In this document: positions 20,726 to 33,309 of the stretch, piece by piece | Layout of the letters: each line of letters begins with the position of its first letter | Position numbering within the stretch: the first letter of the stretch is position 1 | DNA from: Isoetes taiwanensis | Lineage: Eukaryota; Streptophyta; Lycopodiopsida; Isoetales; Isoetaceae | NCBI GenBank assembly: GCA_021234155.1 | Contig: JAJEKV010000090.1 | Coordinates: forward strand, 2,720,479-2,784,478 | Reading direction: 5' to 3' | DNA: 64,000 nucleotides | Program-made: the position numbers and the translations under genes | The notes under the pieces: generated by a model | The model's input: only the letters and a program-made list of their open reading frames with translations | Told to the model about the DNA's origin: nothing | Database searches by the model: none

Positions 20726-22393
20726 GTTTAAGCAGTGGATGGATCATACTTTATCTTGTTTTCTTCATTTCCATCATGCTCTTGATGATTGTCTAGTTTC
20801 GGAGCATGTTTATCGATATTTTCGAACTTTTCTACCCCAAGTAGGGAATCATTTTTGTATTCAGTGATTTTACAAAGCTCAATGAGAACACCACTTCACT
20901 TGGCCGATATATATGCTATTTGGAATGAATGTTCCATAGCAACATTTATGAATTGGAAATGACCTGAAGATAAATGTCATAAATTAGAGGAATGATAGCA
21001 ATTTGGAGTAACCAGTTAGAACCCATATGTGGTCGGCATTGCCACCCATGGAAGTGTGGAGTGGGTAGACATAATGGGGTTCGTAGGTGAAACTAAAGTC
21101 GGTAAATTTAGTTGTGTGCATAAATGTAATATCTTCGTAAAGAAATTAGTAAGATGTAATTTATATGGAATCCATTACATTTAATCAATTCCATACTATA
21201 TACCCCATAATTTTGACCCATTCCACGTACCCATGGTTATCCGGCATCCCTAATCCACTTTGGTAATCCATTATGAACACAAGCATGTTTATAAATTCTT
21301 TTTCACCTACAAACCATGTTAAATGCAATCGTGTTCTAATTTTTTTCCCAAGAAAATAGTAAGACGTGGCTCTCTATGTGGTTGATTACGTTGGCAAATG
21401 TTTTTTCTCAAAATTTTGATTGAAGAAAAAAGTTTTTAATCAATTTTTTTCTTCTTTTTTTTTCCTTTTTTTTTTTTAGGATAGACATTAGTTTTAAGGA
21501 TCTTATCTAAGGGTTATTAAAATATCTAGGGGTCGAGAAGATATTATTACAACATCAAGCCTACAAGAGAAAAAGGTGGACTATCTTTTATACTATAAAA
21601 CTGTGGCGTCTGTCTATCCCTCCACCCCTATCAACGACCTAGATCACACCACGTTTTGACTTCCCAACCGATGGCCCAGATCATGCCATGGGGGTATAAT
21701 TTTAACTGAAAAGGCATGAATGTCCCGATTGATGGTCTAGATTTGTCCAATCGTCCCTCTGCTGCGATGAACGACCTAAATCATGTTACATGGCATAATC
21801 CTGACTCAAAAGGTACGAAACTAAATGTCTTCTAATGTGGAAGGGGAGAAACGACGACGGGATCTTCCGGAACGTAAAGGCTTATTACGTGTAATTTTGC
21901 TCCCATATCGAGCTTACACGTGGCATACTTTCCTTTCTTGAAAGTTGGCTTAGTTGTCATTGTCATCAAATGTTTTTTAAGTGTGCACGTTTTTTTTTCT
22001 ACTGTCCAGAGTAGAATAATACAGAGTGTAGGGTAAGAAGACAGAATGTATTTTGGAATGCAAGGTAAGAAACTCGGAATGTAGAGTAAAACATTAGATT
22101 TCATAAGCAAAAATATTACAATTCTCGTGAAAATTTTTCCATTCAACTTCAGATCAAAAAAAGGTTTGCAGACAAAAACTTTCAGTCACAGAGTTTACAG
22201 AGTTTACTACTGCTTCAAGTCACATGTTTCAGCCAGATTTTCCAAACTTCAGTTTAACTACCACTTTCACTGTCTTATCTTCTGCTGCTTTGCTTCCCAA
22301 ACCCTGAAAAATAAAAAGGAAGTGTAAAAGAACCAGAAAAGAAGACAAACAAGAACGAAAGAAGTATTATACCTCATTCTTGGATGCCATTCT
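20726..22393. other. Intergenic, no gene recognised
   Basis: AT-rich. It contains T-rich runs near 21440-21478 and 21987-21998. A pair of related sentences (GATCATGCCATGGGGGTATAAT / AATCATGTTACATGGCATAAT, each before CTGA.TCAAAAGG / AACTGAAAAGG) recurs near 21672 and 21778, a diverged duplication of roughly 105 bp. Confidence 0.4.
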
Positions 22394-23434
22394 TCAAATA
22401 AACTTGCAGGAAACCCTCAAAGCTATACTTGCAGTAGAAAAAACTTCGAATCTAAGCCTAGACAATTCCAAGAGATCATGCGTAGGCACAATCCCTATTT
22501 GCTGGCAGGAGCTGCACCTGTAGGTTTGGTGGTGGCAGTACAAGGGATGGTGGTGGAAGTGGAGGCAGCATGTGGCGTGCCTGCACTGGAAGGTGGGGCC
22601 ATTGGAGCCGGATATGCAACTGGGTCCCAACAAAAGGACCCCAAGGGTTCGAGGTGCTTGCATCAACGTTTGGTGGCCGGAAGATCTGCATCCTTCCCTA
22701 GACTAGCATGCTGCTCCTCCCTGTTTGCGGACACTCTTGACTTTCTCCAACTTGTGTTTGCGGTCCTCCTGTTGTGCCGGCGTCAGATCCCGGTCCACGA
22801 TCAGGGCGGTCCTCTTCAACTGCCTGCCCTGGCGCAAGATGGATGCTCGCTCTTGCGCATTCCTAACTGTGAAGGTGACTACCCGAGGGCGGTCATGGCG
22901 CTGGGCTCCATAGTGGCTCGCCCTAACAATGTGTAGGGGCATATGGAGCGTCATCAAGGCCAAGATCGGTGTCTGAAGTCGGTTGATGAGATGCTCTCCT
23001 GCCTCTTCTGTCAGGTCGCGTACCACCATATTGTGGGTCATGCGTCTCTGCTCCTAGAACTCTGAGGTGGTCTGGCCCGTGCTGGCTGCCACGACAGGGG
23101 TGACTTGCGCTGGGCATGGGCGATGACCTGCGCTGGGGTGGTGGCAGCATGTGGCAGCTTGGTGATGCAGTGGTGGGTCATCCTGGTTGACGTCTTGCAG
23201 GCTGTCGGGTATGTGGATCTGCCATGTTCCGTGTTGCGGCCTCAGGCGGTCCGGATGCTTCGCACTGTGGTGGTGGCCTCCTCGACTTTTGACTGGAGGC
23301 GGGAGATGGTTGCCATTGTCTCCCGCTCAGCACGCTGCCTATCCTGTGCCAACATCCCTTTGTCCTGTTGTAGTATTATAGCATCCTGCTTCTTCCTGAT
23401 CATTCTTGCAAAGGCCTTGAAAAAGACAGCTTAG
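22394..23434 (-). mobile_element. LINE ORF1 protein fragment (coiled coil + RNA-binding-like domain)
   Basis: On the minus strand, about 23431-23265 reads a coiled coil (KKQDAIILQQDKGMLAQ, DRQRAERETMATISRLQ). After a frame change, 23041-22703 reads QRHDRPRVVTFTVRNAQERA, then GRQLKRTALIVDRDLTPAQQ and EDRKHKLEKVKSVRKQG. A proline-rich tail follows (NVDASTSNPWGPFVG, 22691-22476). A coiled coil followed by 'RPR.V.F...+++A.IL...+.L....I..DLT..Q...R..L' is the layout of L1-type ORF1p, an RNA chaperone. The same 'LK.R..+V.DDLT..Q.RE....+' segment occurs at 56054-56338, so both belong to non-LTR elements. The element is broken by frameshifts and no adjacent ORF2 is seen. Confidence 0.65.
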
Positions 23435-24189
23435 CTGTAAACAAATAAATAGCACAATTAAAACAACAAAAAACACTTGACACAATCAACAATAGTTATT
23501 ATTGAAGTTGTGTATATCCATCTTTGGCTCGAAGGGAGGGAGATATCGGCATTTAGCACTACTTATGGTTTTATTTGAATTGAGTAGGTCTTGACGGTTG
23601 TGGAGAAATTGAGTCCGACAAAGTAGACATCTTTGTGCGCCATTTGCAATATTTAAAAGCGGATTGGCATATGAATAAAAACGGGAGATGCTAGAATTTG
23701 GTCTTATTGTTGTCTATTATATGTATAGTACACCGAACTACACAATCATTTTTTTTTATTTTTTTATTTTTTTATTTCAGGTCGCTATGTGTTGTTCGAC
23801 CTCTCTCTAATGTTTGAGCTACACAATGAGGTTTGTTTTACTTTGAAAATGAAGGAATACATGGTTGAGGACCCCAAAGATTTTCGTGGTATTGAACTAA
23901 CATGCTGGATGACTACTTGATGTTTAGCAAATTGACTTGGAAGCTGAAATGGATAAAGAGCTTGTTGAGAGTAATGCTTGCATAAGTGTAGATTTTTGCG
24001 GCTTTTTTTATTTCAAAGTGGACCAACTCTTTCATGCCCAAATAGCCCTTTTAAATCACATTGAGGACCAATATGATTATCAGCACCAATCAACATCAGC
24101 ACCAATCAGCATCAGCATTGTTATCGCAATATTATCGTGCTACTATCATGTCAATATAACTGGATATGCTAGTATTGTAGGGCTTTAAC
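23435..24189. other. Intergenic, no gene recognised
   Basis: No coding signal. A T-rich run ending TTTTTTATTTCAG lies at 23750-23780. Short tandem ATCAGCACCAATCA repeats lie at 24078-24116. Confidence 0.4.
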
Positions 24190-25385
24190 CCCCCTTTTCC
24201 CCTCCTCGCTCTGCTGGGAGGCGTCTATCCGCTTGCGGGTGACAGCAGGCTGGAAAGCGCTTTATGCCATGCAGAACGACAGTCACCAGGCAGAGCTATA
24301 TGATTGGGGCCATCAGTCACATCTGTTCCGGGCACTGGTCGAGCCTGTCCTTCTGTACGGGGTCGAGGTTTGGGGCCCGGTCCTCTCTTTGGCGACTGGA
24401 ATGACTTGGGCGGGTGCGAGAAGGCATTTTGGCACGCGGGCACTTGGGGTGAAACCTTCAGTCCCCTATCGGTCTGGCTGCAGAAGGCTGGATTCTTGCC
24501 GTCACGGCAGCCCTTGATAGACACATCGCCTATTTTGAAAGTGGTTACTATGGGTGATGCTCGGCCCCGCTTTTGGCTTACTTTGTGGCCATGAGTCTGC
24601 AGCGGCTTAGGGCCCGTTGGAGGGGTAAAGAGATCGGTGGTTCGGCCGGATGGAACGTCTGGAGAACACGTGTCGTCTGTTGGGCGCAATGCCCGATCGT
24701 GGCGACCGGGGAGTACCTAGATGCTTGTTTCCTTGGCAAGCTCGCGGGACCCCATTGCTCTAGAGCAGGTCAAAATGGCCCATTACAAGGAGCACATCAA
24801 CCCCGTGTTAGCGGGGCCCACATCTACTCTGGCGTTCCCGGTACGCCCGAAAAGGCTTGAGACTCATTGCCTCCATTCGCCACGGGTGCCCACCATCTTC
24901 GCGATCGAGGCAGGCGGTGGATTGGGGAGCCCCGCGGGGGCGAGCTCTGTCGGTCTTTGTCAAATGGGTGCCATTGAGGATGAGTCTCACACTTTCGAGT
25001 TGCCCGTTGGTCCGATCCAGGGCGGATCACGCTCCCCTTAGTGCGGCCGGGGCGTGCCTTGCATTTCGATGAACACACCCGTCGATGCGTGCCCACGGGG
25101 TCATACATCCGGAGGTCTTGGACTGCGAGGTCACCTTTGCCCCGCTTTTTGTCCGTGACTAGGCACTACGGGGTGGTGCATGATTGTATATATTGGGATG
25201 TTTTACGCATTTTATATGATTAGTTACGGTTTGTCGGCCCGATTGCTACCCGCGGTTTTTCCTCGAAAACCCGCGGGGGGGTTTTAATCCAGTGATGAAT
25301 CCGCTGCGTTTTTTGTATTGGGTCCCATAGACCGATTGGTCTCCGTGGACGATAAAAGTACCTTCCTTCCTTCCTTCCTTCCTTT
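24190..25385 (+). mobile_element. LINE 3' part ('LLYGVEVWG' family) with a (CCTT)n tail
   Basis: The plus strand from about 24240 reads AGWKALYAMQNDSHQ, then LFRALVEPVLLYGVEVWG (about 24327-24380), typical of the region after the RT core. Frame shifts follow: LIDTSPILKVVTMGDARPRF, then a zinc-finger-like CQMGAIEDESHTFELP near 24960. After the stop region the 3' UTR carries the GGTTTTTCCTCGAAAACCC hairpin (25253) and ends at a (CCTT)n array, 25360-25385. GC content is clearly higher than in neighbouring DNA. Inactive and 5'-truncated. Confidence 0.75.
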
Positions 25386-28300
25386 GCGATGTCAAAGCTT
25401 GTTTGCATTTCTAAAAGCATCCCATATATCTTAAACGTTAGCATATAGTGCACTATACATTTAATCTTACAGCATTCAGATACAAATGTAGCAATGCCAA
25501 TATGGTATTTACACATTGAACAATTTTTCATTTCCAATGGCTGAAAAAAGGTCAAATGGTACAACATTGGCAAAATCATGGCCCATTAAGTAAAATAACC
25601 AAGACATTGCAATGTACGGCACAATGATTTTGGTTGCAACCATGAGAGTTCAATATGAAGCAAAATAACCACACTTCAGAACATATATCTTCCACCAAAA
25701 TCTTGCAACATATTCTCAAAATATTCCCATTCTGATAGTTATGGGTTTAGGTTGAACTTGTTTGCATTTAAAAACTACCAGGTGTCTCACAGCACTGCAA
25801 CAAACTTGTTTTGTTGGGTCTTGTGGTTTCCATGAATATACTTGTGGGAAATTGGACTTCCATATGCATTATTCAGATAAAATATTACATAGTGATTAAC
25901 CCTGAAAAAGGCATCATATTGGATGTCTTATGATAGGAAGGCAGAGAACAACAGACAATTCAAAAAAAGAGATAGCAAGATTTTCTACTTGTGAACAATA
26001 AAATGACAAAACTAAAATCATTGATATAAATTAAATTTGCATTAAATCAGCACATAGATGCCCAAAACAGTCATATTTGTGTAGTTTATAGGTAGACAAT
26101 GTGCAACCTTCCAACAAAGCAACAATCAATAATTATAGAAAGTTGGCCAACCTGTTCAAGTACATGCACAACAATTACATCAAGCTTCCTTTATTGATTC
26201 ATCTCTGAGCTTTTAATTATGCATGGGCACATCATTCCAGATTCTTGAGCACAGAAAGCTTGATAATTTGGTTCAGACTTGTATCTTAACAATAATAATG
26301 TTACTACTGCTCCAGAAAAGCATGAAACCACATTCTCCATAGGCTGAAACTGTTGTTCATGTATGCATGTTACTGCTTTTGTAGCTGAATCAAGTTGTAA
26401 TCAGGAAAGTGGATAACCACAAAACTCCATATAAGTTGTTGTTGTTGATGCACGCTTCTTACTGCTTTTGTAATTGAAATCATGAAGCTCAAATGGACAG
26501 AGTGAAAGGGCAAAGGTATTTTCTACACAAACATCTATGACAAAATTATGTGCTACTACGCAATCTACAGGAGGGAGAATAAATGGGTAAAGACATAATC
26601 TGTTATCTCCTATAGGTCCAAAATTCCATCCCATAGTTCAGAATGGAAAACGATAGTTGAGATAGATGAATAAAGTGCCATTCTATATCCAGATCGAAGC
26701 AGAATGCACCGGTACGGATTTGGAAAATACTTTAGAAAGAAATCCTGAAGGTTTTCCACTGCATAAGATATTGCTAAATACTGCCCATATGGACATGCAT
26801 GCAATAATGTAATAGAGATGGTTGGTCTTAAGCAATGTCAACAAATTGGACTTCTACCAACTGCAAGGTGGTTTGTTAAATGTACAACATAACTCATAAT
26901 ACAACCAAGAGACTTACAGTGATAGTGCCATTCTCAAAGACTGGAAATCTATGCATTTATGAGATTATACATTCTAGAAGCCAGTTTTCGTTTTTGCTTG
27001 TTTCTTTCCCTATTCAGAAATAAAAAGAGCTGGCCGGCTTTTGGAAAAGAGCCTGTGCAAATCTATGGCTCACCACAAAGTTGCCAATGTCTTTTTCCTC
27101 ACGTGAAAGATAAGCCCCATGTGATGTAAGTGTCCTGCAAAAGTCAGATAGAGCTCAAGTTATAGTCATACGGAACTCCAATTATAGTCTTGATTGAGAA
27201 AGTAAATAGAGTAAAACCTCCAAACATAGCTTATCACCAATAAGACAAAGCAAATATCCTCTAGTAGTAAGAATATCAAGCCATCATGCCCACAAAAAGA
27301 TTTGACATCTGCTAGCAATTTGACATATGCTAAACTGTGACACAATTTTTTATATTTACTTTTTACCTGTTAACCTCACTCATATAAACTCATACTAGAA
27401 ATGAGATGTCCTTGAGGTATCATATGGGCTTGACTCAGCCATCCACATGTCTTTTGTTTTCAATTAGACGCTGGCAAAACTTTATAGTTACGATATACTG
27501 TCTGCAATTATTAAATAAGTATCTGCAATTATCAAATGGCACAGACTATCTATGAGTATCCAAAGACTTACCACACATTGTGCCAGTAATTAGATATTAT
27601 ACTCCCCTTTTCAGATGCAAGTAAGAGATCAACCATGGTAAAACTCGCTTGTTGGGAGTTCTAGCAAAAGTGAAGTCTCTATAAACAGGATCCATGTGGT
27701 TATCCTGGAGAAACCCCTGCTTCTGTGATGCACATCAAAGCACATCCCTGCAACAAATAAACTGTTTATCTGCAAGGATAATAAATAGTTGTTTTGTCGT
27801 GCCCTCCTATCATTAGCATCTAATTATAATAGTCCATATTGTTCATGTTATATTGTGCTGTCCAAACCAAATGCTATAATACAGATGATAATATGGGTGC
27901 TCTACTCTATGAATCTAATACAAATAATCGTGATCTACTCATACAACATGTTACCCATTGGCATATTGCCACTAATAACTCTTGGGCCCTAGCAGTCTCT
28001 AGCAGCCTTGATAATCATTCTCTTCAAATGTTCCCTTCCTTCATTCTTCCATCTACCTACCTAATGCACAATGACATGATTCACACATGTAGATACTAAC
28101 TATCTCCTATTACAACTTGTCTTGCTTTTGTGCAGCCATTGAAGATAATAGAGGATAACAACTTAGAATTTATAACAGGAAGGCCAAAGAGTTACTGCAG
28201 AGTTGTATGATAGGACGATTAGACAAAATAACAGATGGAAACCATAATCCATAAGAGAACATCAATAAAATGGATGTTCACGGCTCTTGAAAGGGTCTCT

Positions 28301-29799
28301 AGAAAAGAGGGCAGCGAGTGTCAAAATAAAGATCTAAATGACCATAAAGGTCTAGGATCTACCTAGAAGCACTTATTTTGGGATTACTTTGATGCTTGAG
28401 ATCTATACAGCAATATAGAAATCCAACATTAATTTGAGTCCTTATTCTCTAATCTATTCACGCAACATGAAACCAAATTAGTTATAAAAGAAAAAACAGA
28501 ACTGTAATCTGATTCTCAAAAATTTGCAACGATATTTAAAATAAATGATTACATCTGATAGAAGTAGACTACCTCAAATCTGAAAAATGACCCTGCTACA
28601 TGATTCTGGAGCAATCAAACTAATAAATCTCGTGCCACTAACAATAAGAGGACAGAGAGAAAGGCGTGCTACTATAAAAATTTTGTCTGCAAAGAAATCG
28701 ATAGAAGACTCATCTATTCCAGATGATGAAAATTTTCAAAGCATGGTCAACTTGATCGCACTTGCTGTCAATCTGCTGGTTTTAATTCCTCTCCAACTTG
28801 TCCTCCATCTACAAAAGCAAGAATTAACACCCCTGTTTTAATCCATCTAACCAAACCTAAACTCACCTTAGTTTGCTCAAACGGTGCAAAACCCTTGCTC
28901 AAGGAAATTTGGACAAAACCAATTAGCAAAGAAAATGACAGTAAAGCAATACTTGTGGCATAACATGGATGTGGGAAGTGCCCGACTTGCAAATCTCTCT
29001 GAAGATATCCTTCGTATATGAATGTTATCTGGATGCATGCTGGTTCTGCCTGTCATCAATCCCCCCTTTCGACTGGATAACGGTGAAAATTTAAAAACCC
29101 AAAATCATACAGAAAAATATACTTCCATTTTTGGAAAATCCGAAAACTTTTCCAGCTGCCAGAACTACCAAAATGTTAGGAAATCAATCTAAAAAAAAAT
29201 TCCAAAAGAGTTTTTAGCCAAATCGAAAAATCTCAAATTAACAAGATTGATGCATGAAAGCTAAGGTTCCTATAGAAATGCCTTTTAGACATGATGTCAG
29301 CAATCCACAAGATCGTAATGGTGATCTGGCCAAGTCAACTTCCTGCTAGCTCTTTTCCAAGATCTTCCATAAGATCACAATAATGGCGATCTAGCGATGA
29401 AGGTTTCCTGCTTTCACAACCTAGTTTTTGCTTCCCAAGATTGCCACTTGAGAAGCAATAAAATAAAATCCAAGACAAGCCAAGATTTGACTAAAGAAAC
29501 ACTCACCAAGTAAGAATAGCGCTCTGGACTCCTAGAATCCTTGTTAAAGCCTTTAATCCAAATTTTTCATCATCAAATCAGCCTATAGTAATCTAATAAG
29601 AGCTCCAAATCTACATAGGAAGTCTTGAATCAGCCTAAAAAGCCTTGAATAGACCCAAAAGATTGAAACTTTGTTAAAGCCTTAAATCTGATTTGTTCCT
29701 CATGAAATCAGCCATAATAACTCAATAATAGCTCCAAATCTTTCTAGAAAACGTTGAATCATCCTAAAAAAAATTCAACGTATCCCAAATCAGTTTATG
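25386..29799. other. 4.4 kb AT-rich intergenic DNA, no gene recognised
   Basis: No domain or sustained reading frame is convincing. Two minus-strand ORFs near 26401-26804 (one with FLKYFPNPYRCILLRSGY) overlap each other and have no family match known to me. A pair of GATC palindromes related to the 2-6 kb set lies at 29311-29326 and 29373-29391. A repeated sentence (CCTAAAA...TTGAATC, 29520-29780) suggests a diverged tandem duplication near 29535-29660 and 29660-29770. Confidence 0.4.
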
Positions 29800-31540
29800 T
29801 CAATATAGGAGTCTATTGCTAAGAATCTGAGGAGGAATTCTGGCTGAAAAACCTTGTGATACATGAACCCGACATGAACCGCCTCCATAACTCATGATCT
29901 GCTTGGGTCACTGGGCTGCTTCTCCCCTGGCCATTAATCACTCCTCCCTTAGATGCTGGACGCCTATCCTGTGACGCTCCCCACAAAGTATACGATGCCC
30001 CACCCACCGTATACCTCACTAGAAATCCCCCATCCAGCAACATCGACTGCACGTGCCCTTCGTTTGTCCCGTTCTTGGGATGGCCAGGGCACAGGACGGA
30101 GACACGAACTTGTGCGTTCGTCTCCTATGGGCTCCTATAACAGTGGAAGCATATATACAACGTCAGCACTGACAATACAATACAATACAATAAAGTTGGC
30201 TACCTCGAAGAGTAGTGCCATCCATCCAACAATAGATCCATCATTGCAGGCTCAGACTTGTGGGGGCAGGTAGACTGTGGCTAGGATCTTAAGATAGAGC
30301 AGAGCGATATATAATAATGATTGGGTTGGTAATAGGCAATGCTTAGGGTTGACTATTCCATCCGCCCTCATGTGCATACTATGTAGATGGGCTAAATCAG
30401 GCTCTATCATGATTGTAACCTGCCAGAAACGTAACCTCTTAATCTCACCCAACGAGGCTACTATATCCGATGAGGTAGGAAGCGTTGCGTCTCCTCTTCC
30501 CGGAAGACAATGGCTCGATAGGCAGCTAGAGAATACCCAACTAAACTCCCGAAACAAGAGCCAGACCAATACCTGCAACTCCTACGGGTCAGGGCAACAC
30601 CATCGACCCAGGAAGTGTCGGGCTCATACCCGGCCCTCTCGAACTGACCGACTATAAGCCTAGCTCGCTCCAAGTCCCTAGTTGCCGCGCTCAACAGGGA
30701 CTCCATCTTGCTGCTGACTCCGTTATATGGTGCTCAGTCACTCCATAACCTCCATAGAATGGTGGGCTCTACGCACAGGCCGCATATAAAAGGAACTAAA
30801 GGGTCTAATTAGAAGCATCATCTAAACAAGGCTACTAGGTCTCTACCCCCCTTCCCAATACAAGAGGAGCAAACATGATCAACCAACATCATATATCCAC
30901 ATAACACGATAATAAATGCGAATAGCATCTAATCCTAATCACATGCATCTAACTTACAGTTAGGGTTCACTAGGGTTCAAGATCCAAACTGGGGGTTCTA
31001 GGAGGGCTCTACTAGAGATACGAGATACTAACTCATCTGGGATCCCTAACTTCCAGATGATTTACTAAGGAAACTACTTCAAATACATGCTCCAAAGGAA
31101 CTTCCACCCACTCCTGGCGTCTTCATAGCTCTGCAAATAGTTCGAAGTAGCTCTGGTTCCCTCTGGGGGTGCTGAGCTATGCTATGCCGTAGCAGATGAT
31201 TCTCGAAACGGTGTTTCGAGCGTACAGGATTCCAAGACTGCAGGAGCGAAAAAATGGCCTAGGGTTAGGGTTTGGTCATTAGTAGGTTAGGGTTGCCATG
31301 TCACGCCACATGGCTCCAATAGGGTGCTTCCATGTGGCGGGTGGCCAATAGAATGGGGCCACGTGAAAATGGTTCCATCCTAAGGTTGGCAAAGTTATAT
31401 AAAATAACTTAGCCATGCTCCCTTATCCACACACTAAGGTATAGAAGACTACTACGGTAGGCTTGTATGGCAATGTGGCCTAGAATTTACATATTTATAC
31501 CGTATATTTTAGGAGAACGTCACATTCTCCCTCCCTTAGC
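29800..31540 (-). mobile_element. Possible Ty3-like LTR with polypurine tract at 31525-31540
   Basis: On the minus strand GAGGACATCATTATG is followed by CTAAGGGAGGGAGAA and then TGTGACG (31524-31518). Plant Ty3/gypsy chromoviruses end in GAGGACG.. then a polypurine tract such as TTAAGGGGGGGAGA and an LTR starting TGT. A TATATAA-type box lies inside the putative LTR at about 31395. The pol domains that should lie upstream on the minus strand (31560-32500) are missing, and the far LTR end (CA) was not located. Minus-strand ORFs at 30252-30706 are unassigned. A truncated element or solo LTR is the best reading. Confidence 0.35.
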
Positions 31541-31979
31541 ATAATGATGTCCTCAGCATTACGATAAGATGACGAACCTGCATCAACCTTGCAAGATACA
31601 ATAACAAGAAATATAGCAATTCAACTTTATTGAAACAATCAATTTCTAATATTTATTTATAATGTTAATTGTAAGGCTATACTTACCCACTTATACAAAA
31701 TTGTATTAGTCTTAATAGTTATCATTATAAAAGTTAACACCTAATGTCATCACAACATGTCTAGGAGTTTATAATTAAGCACAAATTCTATAACTCCTAT
31801 TCTTCTCGTGATGTGCTCCTTCCTCCCTGCTCCTCCTTCACTGACTTGCAATATGTAGCACCTCACGTTAGTTTAGTTAATAAGTTGTGGTTTTAAAGTG
31901 ACCACGCCTCTAATTACCTCCTTGAGCCGAACTACTAGCTCAAGTTTACCTCTATTACATGCACCCGATCATGGCCCAT

Positions 31980-32330
31980 AAGATTTAAGCTTAAGGACCA
32001 TCTAAGATGATCCTATCATCGCCCATCGATCATGCGCACACGCAGTGCTTCATGGCACAGAGAACATTAAAGACGATCCCATCATCTTAAGTGCTTCATG
32101 ACATGACTGACATGAACCTATGCCCATATGGTCGTCACAATGGCCTCCCCGCAGTCATGCGCACCCATGGTACGTGATGGCATAGAGAACATTCAAGATG
32201 ATGATATCATCGCCAATGCTCACCGTTTTAACCTACATGATCTCTGATCATGCACATCTGCAGTGCATCATGGCCTAGAGAACATTTAAAATGATCTCAT
32301 AAGTGCCAATGATCCAACGCTTACATGCAT
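31980..32330 (+). repeat. Irregular tandem repeat, units ~97-124 bp
   Basis: ATCATGCRCAYNCGCAGTGC-like blocks followed by RGAGAACATTYAARATGAT recur about three times (GAGAACATT at 32060, 32184 and 32278). Non-coding, degenerate. Confidence 0.55.
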
Positions 32331-32596
32331 GCATCTTAGCTACCTAGGATGCATGCGCTCTATCCACTTAAGCATTAACATACATGTTAAAGCTAGCTAA
32401 CGGAAAAAACAAGGCGCTGGCTCATGAAGAAGCCTACAAACAAGTCTGTGACACGGCCAGCGACGAGATAAGAAGATATGAGGCTGGAACTATGGCCAGA
32501 CCGCCATAGCCGCAGACGAGAAAGAAGGAGGAACAGTGATCCCGAAATTGTTTTAAAGGGATGACGTGGCAGAATTACATGTCATCAGCCTTCACT

Positions 32597-32698
32597 TATG
32601 CCAAAGGCCCCTTGGGCAACATTCAGGGCTGTCAAGTGTGCCTCCGCGCGGAGGCACACTTGACAGCCCTGAATGTTGCCCAAGGGGCCTTTGGCATA
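32597..32698. repeat. Perfect 102-bp palindrome without spacer
   Basis: The 51-bp left arm (32597-32647, starting TATGCCAAAGGCCCCTTGGG) is exactly the reverse complement of 32648-32698. The centre is CCTCCGCGCGGAGG. Identity stops abruptly at both outer ends (32596/32699). No mismatch was found in reading every base pair. See findings. Confidence 0.95.
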
Positions 32699-33309
32699 TA
32701 CAAAGCATCGCATCCATCCCAAGTAAAAATTATTTCTTCCATTTTACGTTTATTTTGGAGACATGCAGAGAAGAGCAAAAGTTGTGTTAGGCTGAAAAGC
32801 CTATTAGAATTATATTGTGCCCCGCTAAGAGCAATCGGAAGTGATTTTCTGATGTTGGTGTGCATCGAATTTGTCTTAAGAGACAAGATTCGAATATCTA
32901 GCATTATAACAGGGGGTTTTTTTTGTAATTTTATACGCTTTTCCCCATGGTTTTTCTATGATTTTGGTGTTGTATTCGTTGGGGCATACTAAAAAGTATT
33001 TCTAGAGTGCGTCTTTTTTGGAGCGTTGATCTAGATTAGGTTAAACAATCTAACGGTTGCTAGATTTCTTAAATTTCAAACAATGCATGAAAACATTGAT
33101 GGCCTATGTTCTAGAATTTTTAGGGTTTTTGACCTTTGGGCTTTCGGCCAATTAGGCTGTTCACCGGATTTAGATACACAGGAGGCCGACTGTGGCCTTT
33201 GGGCTTTCAGAACGGCATCTCGAACTACCATCTGGCAGTGTTTCGTTTATGAAGTTTGCGAGGTTGCACATCTAAGGTTAGATTGTTGGTCGGGCTTAAG
33301 TTAAGAAAG
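32699..33309. other. Intergenic, no gene recognised
   Basis: Mixed AT-rich DNA with no recognisable coding region. A near-repeat (GACCTTTGGGCTTTCGG at 33130, GGCCTTTGGGCTTTCAG at 33194) suggests a small duplication of about 64 bp. Confidence 0.4.

Noticed and set aside
24225-24689. 154-codon minus-strand ORF, proline- and arginine-rich
   Set aside because: It is antisense to the LINE whose plus-strand reading contains LLYGVEVWG. It is open only because of high GC content.
26401-26804. Two overlapping minus ORFs, one with FLKYFPNPYRCILLRSGY
   Set aside because: They looked protein-like, but frames conflict and no family is recognised. Left as unassigned intergenic DNA.
31980-32330. CRISPR-like array
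   Set aside because: Repeats are long, degenerate and unevenly spaced in a eukaryotic context.
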